Below, in pieces: positions 37,142 to 45,682 of a stretch of 64,000 bases of DNA. Position numbers and translations under genes: made by a program. The notes beneath the pieces are model-generated. The model made no database searches and was not told the DNA's origin. It worked only from the letters and a program-made list of their open reading frames with translations. The stretch is from Leifsonia virtsii (GTDB lineage: Bacteria; Actinomycetota; Actinomycetes; Actinomycetales; Microbacteriaceae): the NCBI RefSeq assembly GCF_030433675.1, contig NZ_JAROCB010000001.1, positions 803,333 through 867,332 of the forward strand, read 5' to 3'. Numbering within the stretch: position 1 is the first letter of the stretch; each line of letters opens with the position of its first letter.

Positions 37142-37879
37142 TCCCGCTCTCCCCCTCCCGACTGCCGCTGAGGTGGGGACGAGGTGGAAGGGGGTGCCGG
37201 GGCATGGGATGGACGCGGCGGGGATCGCCACGACGGTCCCGACGCGGACGGCGGGGTCGGTCGAGACCATGACACGGCCCGCCTCGTTGACCAGGGCGAG
37301 GCGACGTCCGGTCGAGAGGAGCGACGGCAGCAGCTCGCGCTCCAGCCGCTTCACGTAGACATCGACGCCGACGACCCCGAGCATCCTCCCGTCGCTCTCG
37401 ACCGGCGAGGTCACGGTGACGATGTAGTCGCAGGCGCAGAGGTGGTCGATGTACGGCCCGGTGATGTGCGTGCGGTGGGTGCTGCGCGGGATGCTGTACC
37501 ACTCCAGCGACCCGAGGTCGCGCAGATAACCGGAGTACGACCGGGAGGCCAGGTCGAGCCGGGACGGGGCCGCAGTCGCCCCGAACACCGGGTTGTCCTC
37601 CAGCGGGCCGAGCCACCAGGAGAAGTGGAGGTCGTCGCCACCGGTGAACTCCGGCGCGGCGATGAACCCCGCGCCGATGAGCAGCGGGTCGGTCTCGCGC
37701 AGCGGCGGGAGTACCAGGCTCGCCACGCGCTCGTCGAGCACCGCGGGCGAGGAGACGGCGTCGAGGTCGTCGAGGATGGCGTCGCGCCAGGCGCCGAGTG
37801 TCCCGTGCAGCAGCGAGAACAGCTCGGACACGCGCCCGGCCGCCTCCGCGACGCCCGCCTCCAGCACCGTGCTAGCCAT
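37139..37879 (-). CDS. Stand-alone Cache (PDC)-domain protein
   Basis: 246 residues. An N-terminal helix (about 10-45) leads into a double PAS-like Cache fold: DPLLIGAGFIAAPE, WWLGPLED, YSIPRSTHRTHITGPYIDHLCACDYIVTVTSPV and MLGVVGVDVYVKRLE. Cache domains normally form the extracellular sensor of receptors, but here there is no signal peptide, membrane helix or output domain. It overlaps the end of the FadR-type regulator gene by eight bases, so it may supply a ligand signal to that regulator or to metabolism. The function is not established. Confidence 0.75.
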   Translation of the reverse strand: MASTVLEAGVAEAAGRVSELFSLLHGTLGAWRDAILDDLDAVSSPAVLDERVASLVLPPLRETDPLLIGAGFIAAPEFTGGDDLHFSWWLGPLEDNPVFGATAAPSRLDLASRSYSGYLRDLGSLEWYSIPRSTHRTHITGPYIDHLCACDYIVTVTSPVESDGRMLGVVGVDVYVKRLERELLPSLLSTGRRLALVNEAGRVMVSTDPAVRVGTVVAIPAASIPCPGTPFHLVPTSAAVGRGRAG

Positions 37880-38657
37880 CGATCGTCCCTCCGGTCTCGA
37901 TCCGGGCCTTCGCCGCGAGCAGCCACTCGGCGACGTCGGAGAGCAGGGCGGAGACGCCCGCACGCGCCGCGGCGCCGTCCCGGGCGGCCACCGCGGCCGC
38001 GATCGCGTCCGCGGCCTCCGCGGCCCGTCGCCGCAGCGCCGCGTCGCGCATCCCGAGCCACAGCAGCGGACCGGATTCGGCCTGCAGCCGCAGCTGCTCG
38101 CGCACGAGCCGGGTGGACTGGCTGAGCACGGCCAGCTCGAGCAGGAAGCCTCCGGCGTTGCGCCGTGCCGCGGCGGCGTCCGAGAAGTCGGCGGCGGCGA
38201 CCCAGACGCGCAGCCGGTCGTCGTCGGCCGGGGTGGAGCGCTCGGCCGCGCGGTCGGCGCAGCCCGCGGCGATCGCGGTCACGTAGACGGCCAGGTCGCC
38301 GAGCTCGACCTGCGACAGCCCGCGCAGCCGCGCGGTCAGCAGCGCGTCGTCGGCGTCTCCGGGATGCACCACGAAGCTGCCGCCCTCGCGGCCGCGGCGG
38401 GTCTCGACGAGTCCCGCCTCGCGCAGCATCCCGAGGCCCTCGCGCGCGGTCACCAGCGCGACGCCGAAGCGGCGCGCCAGCTCCGCCTCGCTCGGCAGGC
38501 GCTCCCCCGCCGCGAGCACTCCGAGCACGATCGCGTCGGCGAGGCGGCGGGCCACCTGCTCGGCGCGGCCGGCGTCGGCCAGCTGCGCGAAGACGGCGTC
38601 GCGCGCGCCCGGCGCCGCACGGGCCGGCCGGGCGTCGGGGCGAAGCGGGATGGTCAC
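37872..38657 (-). CDS. FadR-subfamily GntR transcriptional regulator
   Basis: 261 residues: an N-terminal winged helix (RLADAIVLGVLAAGERLPSEAELARRFGVALVTAREGLGMLREAGLVETRRGREGG region, about 30-90) and an all-helical FCD-type effector domain (about 110-245). It is divergent from the CoA-transferase operon and a palindrome lies exactly in the intergenic space, so it is the likely local repressor. The effector may be glutarate, glutaryl-CoA or a related acid. GTG start with TATCGT six bases upstream, so probably leaderless. Confidence 0.87.
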   Translation of the reverse strand: MTIPLRPDARPARAAPGARDAVFAQLADAGRAEQVARRLADAIVLGVLAAGERLPSEAELARRFGVALVTAREGLGMLREAGLVETRRGREGGSFVVHPGDADDALLTARLRGLSQVELGDLAVYVTAIAAGCADRAAERSTPADDDRLRVWVAAADFSDAAAARRNAGGFLLELAVLSQSTRLVREQLRLQAESGPLLWLGMRDAALRRRAAEAADAIAAAVAARDGAAARAGVSALLSDVAEWLLAAKARIETGGTIDG

Positions 38658-38663
38658 CGGTCC

Positions 38664-38669
38664 ACGATA
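38664..38669 (-). promoter_or_regulatory. -10 element of leaderless fadR-type gene
   Basis: TATCGT on the minus strand, six bases (GGACCG), then the GTG start at 38657. Confidence 0.65.
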
Positions 38670-38680
38670 TCCCGATCGAA

Positions 38681-38698
38681 TCATCCGGTATAGGATGA
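38681..38698. promoter_or_regulatory. Operator palindrome between FadR-type and CoA-transferase genes
   Basis: TCATCC-GGTATA-GGATGA, perfect 6-6-6 inverted repeat. TAGGAT at 38691-38696 is a good -10 for the plus-strand operon and is buried in the right half, so binding should block transcription. On the other side it lies just upstream of the regulator -10. Confidence 0.65.
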
Positions 38699-38720
38699 AT
38701 TGTCGAGCGAAGGAGCGAGC

Positions 38721-39947
38721 ATGGCCGAAGGCGTCCCCGACCCGCGCGGGAGCGGCATCCTGAGCGGCCTCCGCGTCGCCGACTTCTCCCGCGTGCTCGC
38801 CGGCCCCTACGCCACGATGATGCTCGCCGACTTCGGCGCCGACGTGGTCAAGATCGAGAGCCCGACCGGCGACGACACGCGCGCCTGGCGGCCGCCGGTG
38901 GACGACGCGGGTGAGTCCACCTATTTCGCGGCGGTCAACCGCAACAAGCGCTCGGTGGCCTGCGACCTGACCACGCCGGAAGGTCTCACGGCCGCGCGGC
39001 GCCTGGCAGCGACGGCCGACGTGGTGGTGGAGAACTTCCGCCCAGGGGTCATGGAGCGCTTCGGCCTGGACGAGGCCACGCTGCGCGCCGGCAACCCGGG
39101 ACTGGTCTACTGCTCGATCACCGGCTTCGGCCGCGATGCGGGCGCGGCCCTGCCCGGCTACGACCTGCTGGTGCAGGCGGTCGGCGGCCTGATGAGCATC
39201 ACCGGCACGCCTGGGGGCGAGCCGAGCAAGGTCGGCGTCGCCCTGGTCGACGTGCTCACCGGGCTCAACGCATTCTCCGGCATCCTGCTCGCCCTGCGGC
39301 GCCGGGATGAGACCGGCGAGGGCTCCCGTGTGGATGTCGACCTCCTCGGCTCGCTCCTCGCCGCCCTCACCAACCAGGCGTCCAGCACACTCGCGACCGG
39401 CCGAGCCCCGGGCAGGCTGGGCAACGCCCACCCGAGCATCGCGCCCTACGAGCTGTTCGCCGCGGCCGACCGCGAGCTCGTCGTCGCCGTCGGCACCGAC
39501 CGGCAGTTCTCCGCGTTCGCCGCCGCCCTCGGGCGGCCGGAACTGGCGGCCGACCCGCGGTTCGCCACGAACGAGGCGCGCGTCGGCGATCGCGCGGCCC
39601 TGCGCTCGGTGCTCGAACCGCTGCTCGCCGCCCGGCCCGCGTCCGAGTGGGTGGAGGCGTTCACGGCCGCGCGCGTGCCGGCCGGGCTCGTCAACGACGT
39701 CGCGGAGGCCTTCGCCTTCGCCGAGTCGCTCGGCCTCTCCCCCGCCGTCGAGACCGTCGACGTGGCGACAGGACGACGCTCCCGGCAGCCGGCGACCCCC
39801 ATCCGGATCGACGCCGCCCCCGCTGCGCACCGCACGCCCCCGCCGCTCCTGGGCGCGGACAAGGCGCGCTGGGCCGACGAGGGCGCCCGGCCGACCGACA
39901 CCGACCACGACCATCCCGTTATCCCGCACGAAAGGACCCGACCGTGA
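38721..39947 (+). CDS. Class III CoA-transferase (CaiB/BaiF), probably acting on glutarate
   Basis: 408 residues of the family III CoA-transferases, with the catalytic Asp at D148 in GYDLLVQAVGG, and LRVADFSRVLAGPYATMMLADFGADVVKIE-type N-terminal blocks. Next to glutaryl-CoA dehydrogenase it is best read as a succinyl-CoA:glutarate CoA-transferase, as in the human SUGCT pairing; this is inference from context. AAGGAG five bases upstream selects the ATG at 38721 over the TTG at 38700. First gene of a three-gene operon with overlapping junctions. Confidence 0.85.
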   Translation: MAEGVPDPRGSGILSGLRVADFSRVLAGPYATMMLADFGADVVKIESPTGDDTRAWRPPVDDAGESTYFAAVNRNKRSVACDLTTPEGLTAARRLAATADVVVENFRPGVMERFGLDEATLRAGNPGLVYCSITGFGRDAGAALPGYDLLVQAVGGLMSITGTPGGEPSKVGVALVDVLTGLNAFSGILLALRRRDETGEGSRVDVDLLGSLLAALTNQASSTLATGRAPGRLGNAHPSIAPYELFAAADRELVVAVGTDRQFSAFAAALGRPELAADPRFATNEARVGDRAALRSVLEPLLAARPASEWVEAFTAARVPAGLVNDVAEAFAFAESLGLSPAVETVDVATGRRSRQPATPIRIDAAPAAHRTPPPLLGADKARWADEGARPTDTDHDHPVIPHERTRP

Positions 39948-41107
39948 CGACGACGCTCGACGAGGCGTTCAGCATCGACCACCTGCTCACCGACGAGGAG
40001 CGCGGCTGGCGCGACCGGGCCCGCGCGTTCGCGGCAGAGCGCATCCGGCCGGTGATCGAGCAGGACTTCGAGGACAAGCACTTCCGCCGGGAACTGGTCG
40101 CGGAGCTCGGCGCGCTCGGCGTGCTGGGCATGCACCTGAAGGACGAGGGCTGCGCCGGGGCGGGAGCCGTCAGCTACGGCCTGGTCTGCCACGAGCTGGA
40201 GGCGGCCGACAGCGGCTGGCGCACCTTCGTCTCGGTGCAGGGCTCGCTGGCGATGAGCGCGATCTCGACGTTCGGCTCCGACGAGCAGAAGGCCGAGTGG
40301 CTGCCTCCCATGGCCCGCGGCGAGCGCATCGGCTGTTTCGCGCTCACCGAGCCGGACGGCGGGAGCGATCCCGCCGCCATGCGCACGCGGGCCCGGCGTG
40401 ACGGCGACGACTGGGTGATCACCGGGACCAAGCGCTGGATCGGGCTCGCGGCTCTCGCGGACGTCGCCGTGGTGTGGGCGGCGACCGACGACGGTGTGCG
40501 GGGTTTCGTGGTCCCGACGGCGACGCCCGGCTTCGCCGCGACGGCGATCGACGGGAAGCTGTCGATGCGCGCTTCGGTGCAGTGCGATGTGGTGCTGGAG
40601 GAGGTGCGCGTCCCGGGCTCTGCGATGCTGCCGGGCGCTCGCGGCCTGTCCGGTCCGTTCTCGTGCCTGAACGAGGCCCGGTACGGGATCGTGTGGGGGG
40701 CGATGGGTGCGGCCCGTGACTGCCTGGAGGTGTCGATCGCCCGGGCGACGACGCGGGAGGTGTTCGGCCGCCCGATCGGGGCGACGCAGCTGATCCAGGA
40801 GAAGCTGGCGAACATGCTCGTCGAGTACGAGAAGGGGATGCTGCTTGCGCTGCACCTGGGCCGGCTGAAGGAGGCCGGCCGGCTGACTCCGACCCAGATC
40901 AGCGTCGGCAAGCTGAACAGCGTGCGGGAGGCGCTGGCGATCGCGCGGGAGGCGCGCACCATCCTGGGCGGCGACGGCATCACGAGCGCGTTCCCGGTGA
41001 TGCGGCACATGGCCAACCTGGAGTCGGTGCGCACCTACGAGGGGACGGACGAGATCCACACCCTCGTGCTCGGCCGCGCGCTCACCGGTCTGGCGGCGTT
41101 CGCGTGA
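39944..41107 (+). CDS. gcdH: Glutaryl-CoA dehydrogenase
   Basis: 387-residue FAD enzyme that oxidises and decarboxylates glutaryl-CoA to crotonyl-CoA. Diagnostic features are GGSDPAAMRTRA, the block VFGRPIGATQLIQEKLANM, and TYEGTDEIHTLVLGRALTG with the catalytic base E366; this last block separates GCDH from other acyl-CoA dehydrogenases. The GTG start overlaps the CoA-transferase stop (GTGA), with AAAGGA upstream. It acts in lysine, tryptophan or glutarate catabolism. Confidence 0.88.
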   Translation: MTTTLDEAFSIDHLLTDEERGWRDRARAFAAERIRPVIEQDFEDKHFRRELVAELGALGVLGMHLKDEGCAGAGAVSYGLVCHELEAADSGWRTFVSVQGSLAMSAISTFGSDEQKAEWLPPMARGERIGCFALTEPDGGSDPAAMRTRARRDGDDWVITGTKRWIGLAALADVAVVWAATDDGVRGFVVPTATPGFAATAIDGKLSMRASVQCDVVLEEVRVPGSAMLPGARGLSGPFSCLNEARYGIVWGAMGAARDCLEVSIARATTREVFGRPIGATQLIQEKLANMLVEYEKGMLLALHLGRLKEAGRLTPTQISVGKLNSVREALAIAREARTILGGDGITSAFPVMRHMANLESVRTYEGTDEIHTLVLGRALTGLAAFA

Positions 41108-42492
41108 CCGGGGTCGAGGAGGCCGTCGGCGCCGCAGCCGCGGCGGCGCTGTCCCCTTCGACGCGGGAGGAGCGCGCGGGGTGGCTGGAGCGGCTGGCCG
41201 CAGCCCTCGAGGCCGACCGCGCCGAGCTGGTCGCGCTCGCGCACGAGGAGACCCACCTGTCGGAGGCGCGGCTCGACGGCGAGGTGACGCGCACGGCCGC
41301 ACAGCTGCGCTTCTTCGCCGGTGTCGTCCGGGAGGGCTCGTATCTGGAGGCGGTGGTCGAATCCCCCGACCCGTCGCTCGTGCCGCCGCGGCCCGACCTG
41401 CGGCGCATCCTCCGGCCCCTCGGGCCGGTCGCGGTGTACACGGCGTCGAACTTCCCGTTCGCGTTCTCTGTGCTCGGCAACGACACCGCCTCCGCGCTCG
41501 CCGCCGGCTGTCCCGTCATCGTCAAGGCGCATCCCGGGCATCCGGAGCTGTCGCGCCGCACCGCCGCGCTCGCGGCCGGGGTGCTGCCCGCCGGCTGGCT
41601 GACCCTGGTCGAGGGGATGGAGGCCGGCGTCGAACTGGTGCGCCACCCGCTGGTGCGGGCGGCCGGGTTCACCGGCTCCGTGCGCGGCGGTCGTGCGCTG
41701 TTCGACATCGCGGTGTCGCGTCCCGACCCGATCCCGTTCTACGGGGAGCTCGGCAGCATCAACCCGGTCGTGGTGACGCGCGCCGCGGCGGCCGACCGCG
41801 CCGCGGCCATCGGTGCCGGCCTCGTCGGGTCGTTCACGCGCGACGCCGGTCAGTACTGCACGAAGCCCGGGCTGGTGTTCGTGCCGGAGGGCGGCGGTGT
41901 GGAGGCGGCGGTCCGCGACGCCCTCGGCTCGGCTCCGGCGGCCCGGCAGCTGACCGACGGCATGGCCGGGGCGTTCGCGTCGGGGGTGGAGGCGTTCGCC
42001 GCTCACGCCGGGGTCGACGTCGTCCGTGCGGAGGCCGCCTCGGGCGAATCCGCCCCGACGGTGGTGTTCGTGCCGGCGGCGGTGTTCCTCTCCGACCCGT
42101 CGGCGTTCCGGGAGGAGTGCTTCGGCCCGGTGACGGTCGTGGTGACGTACGCCGACGACGAGCTCGGCCGCCTCCTGGACGCGCTGGAGCCGTCGCTCAC
42201 CGCCACCGTCCACCGCGGCCCGGGCGAGGACGTGACCGCCCTCGCCGCCGCGCTGGCCCCGCTCGCCGGGCGGCTGCTCTTCGACGGCTGGCCGACCGGG
42301 GTCGCCATCGGCTGGGCGCAGCATCACGGCGGCGGCTGGCCGTCGACGACCGCGAGCATCCACACCTCCGTCGGTGCGACCGCGATCCGCCGCTGGCTCA
42401 CCCCCATCGCCTACCAGGACGCCCCGCAGGAGGTCCTTCCGCCCGAGCTGCGCGACGGCAACCCGCTGCGGATCCCGCGCCGCGAGTCGTGA
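41104..42492 (+). CDS. NADP-type aldehyde dehydrogenase (2-oxoglutarate semialdehyde dehydrogenase-like)
   Basis: 462 residues. Catalytic Cys in DAGQYCTKPGLVFVP and general base Glu in FYGELGSINPVVV; YTASNFPFAFSVLGNDTASALAAGCPVIVKAHPGH-type sequence is characteristic of the 2,5-dioxovalerate (alpha-ketoglutaric semialdehyde) dehydrogenase group. In this operon it could instead oxidise glutarate semialdehyde to glutarate and so feed the CoA-transferase. Start GTG overlaps the gcdH stop (GTGA). Substrate not certain. Confidence 0.8.
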   Translation: MTGVEEAVGAAAAAALSPSTREERAGWLERLAAALEADRAELVALAHEETHLSEARLDGEVTRTAAQLRFFAGVVREGSYLEAVVESPDPSLVPPRPDLRRILRPLGPVAVYTASNFPFAFSVLGNDTASALAAGCPVIVKAHPGHPELSRRTAALAAGVLPAGWLTLVEGMEAGVELVRHPLVRAAGFTGSVRGGRALFDIAVSRPDPIPFYGELGSINPVVVTRAAAADRAAAIGAGLVGSFTRDAGQYCTKPGLVFVPEGGGVEAAVRDALGSAPAARQLTDGMAGAFASGVEAFAAHAGVDVVRAEAASGESAPTVVFVPAAVFLSDPSAFREECFGPVTVVVTYADDELGRLLDALEPSLTATVHRGPGEDVTALAAALAPLAGRLLFDGWPTGVAIGWAQHHGGGWPSTTASIHTSVGATAIRRWLTPIAYQDAPQEVLPPELRDGNPLRIPRRES

Positions 42493-42503
42493 GTCATACC
42501 GCG

Positions 42504-42572
42504 CACCATCGAGTCCGCAGAAAGTGCACGATTCTGGGCCGAAAGTGTGCAGTATTCGCGGACTCGATGGTG
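42504..42572. repeat. Intergenic inverted repeat F (15-bp perfect arms)
   Basis: Arms 42504-42518 and 42558-42572 enclose 39 bases. The right side 42545-42579 matches repeat A (13398-13432) at 31 of 35 positions, but the inner part of the left arm has diverged, so the stem is shorter. It lies between convergent aldehyde dehydrogenase and permease genes. Confidence 0.85.
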
Positions 42573-42597
42573 GGCGGAGGGGCGGAGGCGGTGGGGG

Positions 42598-44121
42598 TCA
42601 GACGGGGGTGGTGTCGGCGGCGGGGGCGGCCCGGCGGGCACGGAGGAGCTCCGCGACGCGGATCGCGTCGCCCTCGGGCGCGTCGGAATGCCGGTCGGGG
42701 CGTGCCAGGACGAGGTACAGCAGCCCGGCGCCCGCGACGATGCCGAGACCGATCAGCACGATCCAGTCGTTGAACCAGCTTCCGGTGTTCGTCGGCCAGG
42801 CGAGCAGGATCATCGCGAAGACCCCGTACGCCAGCGCCACGATGTTGACGACGAGTCCGGCCCGCCCCAGGCTGAACGGTCCGGCCGGACGCCAGCCCTT
42901 CAGCCGCTGCCGCAGCGACGCGAGCACGACCGACTGGAACGCGACGTAGATCCCGAGCACCGCGAACGCGGTCACCTGCGTGATCAGCCCGTCCGGTCCG
43001 ACATAGACGATGAGCGTGATGATGACGGGGATGCTGCACGCCACGATCAGCGCGTTGACCGGCACCTTCGTGCGCGGCGACACCTTCGCCAGCCAGCGGT
43101 GCGCGGGGATCATCCCGTCGCGGGCGAAGGAGAACAGCAGCCGGCTGGCCGCCGCCTGCAGGCTGAGCACGCACGACAGGAACGCCGTGACGGCGACGAC
43201 GAGGAAGATCTTCGCGCCGACCGTGCCGAGCGACGACTGCAGGATCTCCGGGATCGGGTCCACATCCTTGCCCGAGACGATCTTCTCCAGGTCGGGCGCC
43301 GCGAGCACGTAGCCCCCGAAGGCGAACAGCGCCGACACCCCGCCGACGAGGATCGTCATCATCATGGCCTTCGGGATGCGCCGGGCCGGGTTCGCGACCT
43401 CCTCGGCCACATCCCCGCACGCCTCGAACCCGTAGAAAAGGAACAGGCCCGCCAGCGCCGCGCCGAGGAACGCCGCCACGTACGACCCGTCCCCCTGCAC
43501 TCCCATGGTGTCGAAGAACACCGAGAACGGGTGCTTGCGCTGGAAGAACAGCAGGTACAGCCCCACGGCGATGACGCCGATCAGCTCGGCCGCGAGGCCG
43601 ATGCGGGCGACGGTCGCGAGGGTCTTGGTCCCGGTGAAGTTGAGCGCGAGGGCGACGACGAGCAGCACGACGGTGAGCAGCAGCGTCACCTCCTTGGTCG
43701 CCTCCAGCCCGAACAGGCTCGCCAGGAAGCCGCTGCCGTAGGAGGCGACGGCGGTGATGGTGACGATCATGGCCCAGATGTAGATCCACGCCGCCATCCA
43801 CGCGTACCGCCTGCCCCACAGCCGCCGAGCCCACGGGTAGATGCCGCCGTGGATGGGGTACTGCGACACCACCTCGCCGAACACCAGCGAGACCAGCAGC
43901 TGCCCGGCGCCGACGATGACGATCCACCAGATCGACGGCGGTCCGCCGGTCGCCATGGCGACGGCGAACAGCGAGTACACGCCGACCAGCGGCGACAGGT
44001 AGGTGAACCCGAGGGCGAAGTTCGCCCACAGGGACATGGACCGGTTGAAGGAGTCCTCGTACCCCAGGACGGCGAGGTGCTCGCCGTCCTCGAGGTGCGC
44101 GGACGAGGGTTCTGCAGACAT
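42598..44121 (-). CDS. APC-superfamily amino acid/amine permease
   Basis: 507 residues with about twelve membrane helices; MSLWANFALGFTYLSPLVGVYSLF at the first helix and GFEACGDVAEEVANPARRIPKAM are typical of the amino-acid/choline transporter (ACT) branch that includes GABA and ethanolamine permeases. It is downstream of aminobutyraldehyde dehydrogenase on the same strand, so putrescine, GABA or an aromatic amine is a likely substrate. The ATG at 44121 is chosen because GGAAGG lies seven bases upstream. Confidence 0.85.
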   Translation of the reverse strand: MSAEPSSAHLEDGEHLAVLGYEDSFNRSMSLWANFALGFTYLSPLVGVYSLFAVAMATGGPPSIWWIVIVGAGQLLVSLVFGEVVSQYPIHGGIYPWARRLWGRRYAWMAAWIYIWAMIVTITAVASYGSGFLASLFGLEATKEVTLLLTVVLLVVALALNFTGTKTLATVARIGLAAELIGVIAVGLYLLFFQRKHPFSVFFDTMGVQGDGSYVAAFLGAALAGLFLFYGFEACGDVAEEVANPARRIPKAMMMTILVGGVSALFAFGGYVLAAPDLEKIVSGKDVDPIPEILQSSLGTVGAKIFLVVAVTAFLSCVLSLQAAASRLLFSFARDGMIPAHRWLAKVSPRTKVPVNALIVACSIPVIITLIVYVGPDGLITQVTAFAVLGIYVAFQSVVLASLRQRLKGWRPAGPFSLGRAGLVVNIVALAYGVFAMILLAWPTNTGSWFNDWIVLIGLGIVAGAGLLYLVLARPDRHSDAPEGDAIRVAELLRARRAAPAADTTPV

Positions 44122-44140
44122 CGACTGCCTTCCGCTCGGA

Positions 44141-44172
44141 CTGCACACCACGGTGTGTGTGCAGGCAGCGTA
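44141..44172 (-). promoter_or_regulatory. Permease promoter with operator-like palindrome at the start site
   Basis: Candidate -10 TACGCT (minus strand, 44167-44172). CTGCACAC at 44141-44148 and GTGTGCAG at 44157-44164 form a perfect inverted repeat with an 8-base centre, which would cover positions about +1 to +20. It may be an operator or a leader hairpin. Confidence 0.5.
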
Positions 44173-44230
44173 GCGGAGACCCGGGCCGGATACCTATAGG
44201 ACAGGATGATTGATTCGGCCCGGCGTGTCG

Positions 44231-45667
44231 TCACTCCCCGATGTACGACATGACGTGCTTGATCCGGGTGTAGTCATCGAACCCGTACTGCGACAGATCC
44301 TTGCCGTAGCCGGAGTGCTTGAAGCCGCCGTGCGGCATCTCGGCGACGATCGGGATGTGCGTGTTGATCCACACGCAGCCGAAGTCGAGCCCCTTGGCGA
44401 AGCGCATGGCCCGGCCGTGGTCTCGCGTCCAGACGGACGACGCCAGGCCGTACTTCACGCCGTTCGCATTGGCGAGCGCCTCCGCCTCGGTGGAGAACCG
44501 CTGCACGGTCTGCACCGGGCCGAAGATCTCGTTCTGCACCGCCTCGTCGTCCTGCCGGAGGCCCGCGACGATGGTCGCCTCCCAGAAGTAGCCGCGGTCG
44601 CCCTGCCTGCGGCCACCCGTCTCCACCGTCGCGTGGTCGGGCAGCCGGTCGACGAACCCGGCGACCTGCGCCAGCTGGTTCGCGTTGTTGAGCGGCCCAT
44701 ACAGGATGCCGTCCTCGCGCGGCCCGCCGGTGCGTGCGTTCTCGCGCGCGTACTGCGCGAGCGCGGCGACGAACTCGTCGTGGATGCCGTCCTGCACGAG
44801 CAGGCGGGTGGCTGCCGTGCAGTCCTGACCGGCGTTGAAGTACCCGGCCGCGACGATGCCGGCTACGGCCTTCTCGATGTCGGCGTCGTCGAACACGATG
44901 ACCGGCGCCTTGCCGCCGAGCTCCAGGTGCACGCGCTTGAGGTCGAACGAGGCGGCGCGCGCCACCTCCATGCCGGCCCGCACCGATCCCGTGATCGAGA
45001 TGAGCTGCGGGATGGGGTCGGCGGTCATCGCGGCGCCCGTCGTCCGGTCGCCCAGCACGACGTTGAGCACCCCGGCGGGCAGGAACTCGGCCGCCACCTC
45101 GGCCAGCAGCAGGGTGGAGAGCGGGGTGGTGTCCGACGGCTTGAGCACCGTCGTGTTGCCGGCCGCGATCGCCGGAGCGAACTTCCACACCGCCATGTTC
45201 AGCGGGTAGTTCCACGGCGTCACCTGTCCGACGACGCCGATCGGCTCGCGCCGGATGAACGAGGTGTGGTCGGGCATGTACTCGCCCGCCGAGCGGCCCT
45301 CGAGGTTGCGGGCGGCGCCGGCGAAGAAGCGGATCTGGTCCACCGACAGCAGGATCTCGTCCTCCACGAGGGTCGCCCGCGGCTTCCCGGTGTCCTGCGA
45401 CTCCAGGTCGGCGAACTCGTCGGCGCGCGCCTCCATCGCGTCGGCGATCCGGAACAGGGCGAGCTGTCGCTCGGCCGGGGTCGTCTGCCCCCAGGTCTCG
45501 AAGGCGCGCTCGGCGGCGCGGTAGGCGTCGGCCACGTCCTCCGCGGTCGAGACGGGCGCCGTCGCGTACACGTCCTCGGTGGCCGGATCCACGAGCGGGA
45601 TGCCGCCCTCGCCGCGCGGGGCGACGTGCTCACCATCGACGAAGTTCTGAAGTTCCGCTGAGTTCAT
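44231..45667 (-). CDS. Gamma-aminobutyraldehyde dehydrogenase (betaine-aldehyde dehydrogenase family)
   Basis: 478-residue NAD-dependent aldehyde dehydrogenase. The catalytic Cys is in FNAGQDCTAATR and the Glu in HLELGGKAPVIV, with TPWNYPLNMAVWKFAPAIAAG at the cofactor site and the C-terminal block GGFKHSGYGKDLSQYGFDDYTRIKHVM characteristic of aminobutyraldehyde and betaine-aldehyde dehydrogenases. Divergent from an AsnC regulator and opposite a putrescine-type aminotransferase, it most likely oxidises 4-aminobutanal to GABA. TAGGCT ends six bases before the ATG. Confidence 0.88.
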   Translation of the reverse strand: MNSAELQNFVDGEHVAPRGEGGIPLVDPATEDVYATAPVSTAEDVADAYRAAERAFETWGQTTPAERQLALFRIADAMEARADEFADLESQDTGKPRATLVEDEILLSVDQIRFFAGAARNLEGRSAGEYMPDHTSFIRREPIGVVGQVTPWNYPLNMAVWKFAPAIAAGNTTVLKPSDTTPLSTLLLAEVAAEFLPAGVLNVVLGDRTTGAAMTADPIPQLISITGSVRAGMEVARAASFDLKRVHLELGGKAPVIVFDDADIEKAVAGIVAAGYFNAGQDCTAATRLLVQDGIHDEFVAALAQYARENARTGGPREDGILYGPLNNANQLAQVAGFVDRLPDHATVETGGRRQGDRGYFWEATIVAGLRQDDEAVQNEIFGPVQTVQRFSTEAEALANANGVKYGLASSVWTRDHGRAMRFAKGLDFGCVWINTHIPIVAEMPHGGFKHSGYGKDLSQYGFDDYTRIKHVMSYIGE

Positions 45668-45673
45668 GGCGGC

Positions 45674-45679
45674 AGCCTA
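45674..45679 (-). promoter_or_regulatory. -10 element of leaderless aminobutyraldehyde dehydrogenase gene
   Basis: TAGGCT on the minus strand, GCCGCC, then the ATG at 45667. Confidence 0.65.
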
Positions 45680-45682
45680 CTG

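Noticed and set aside
44222-44230. GGCGTGTCG as another copy of the hairpin core
   Set aside because: It is just past the aldehyde dehydrogenase stop but has no inverted repeat around it, so it is counted as chance.
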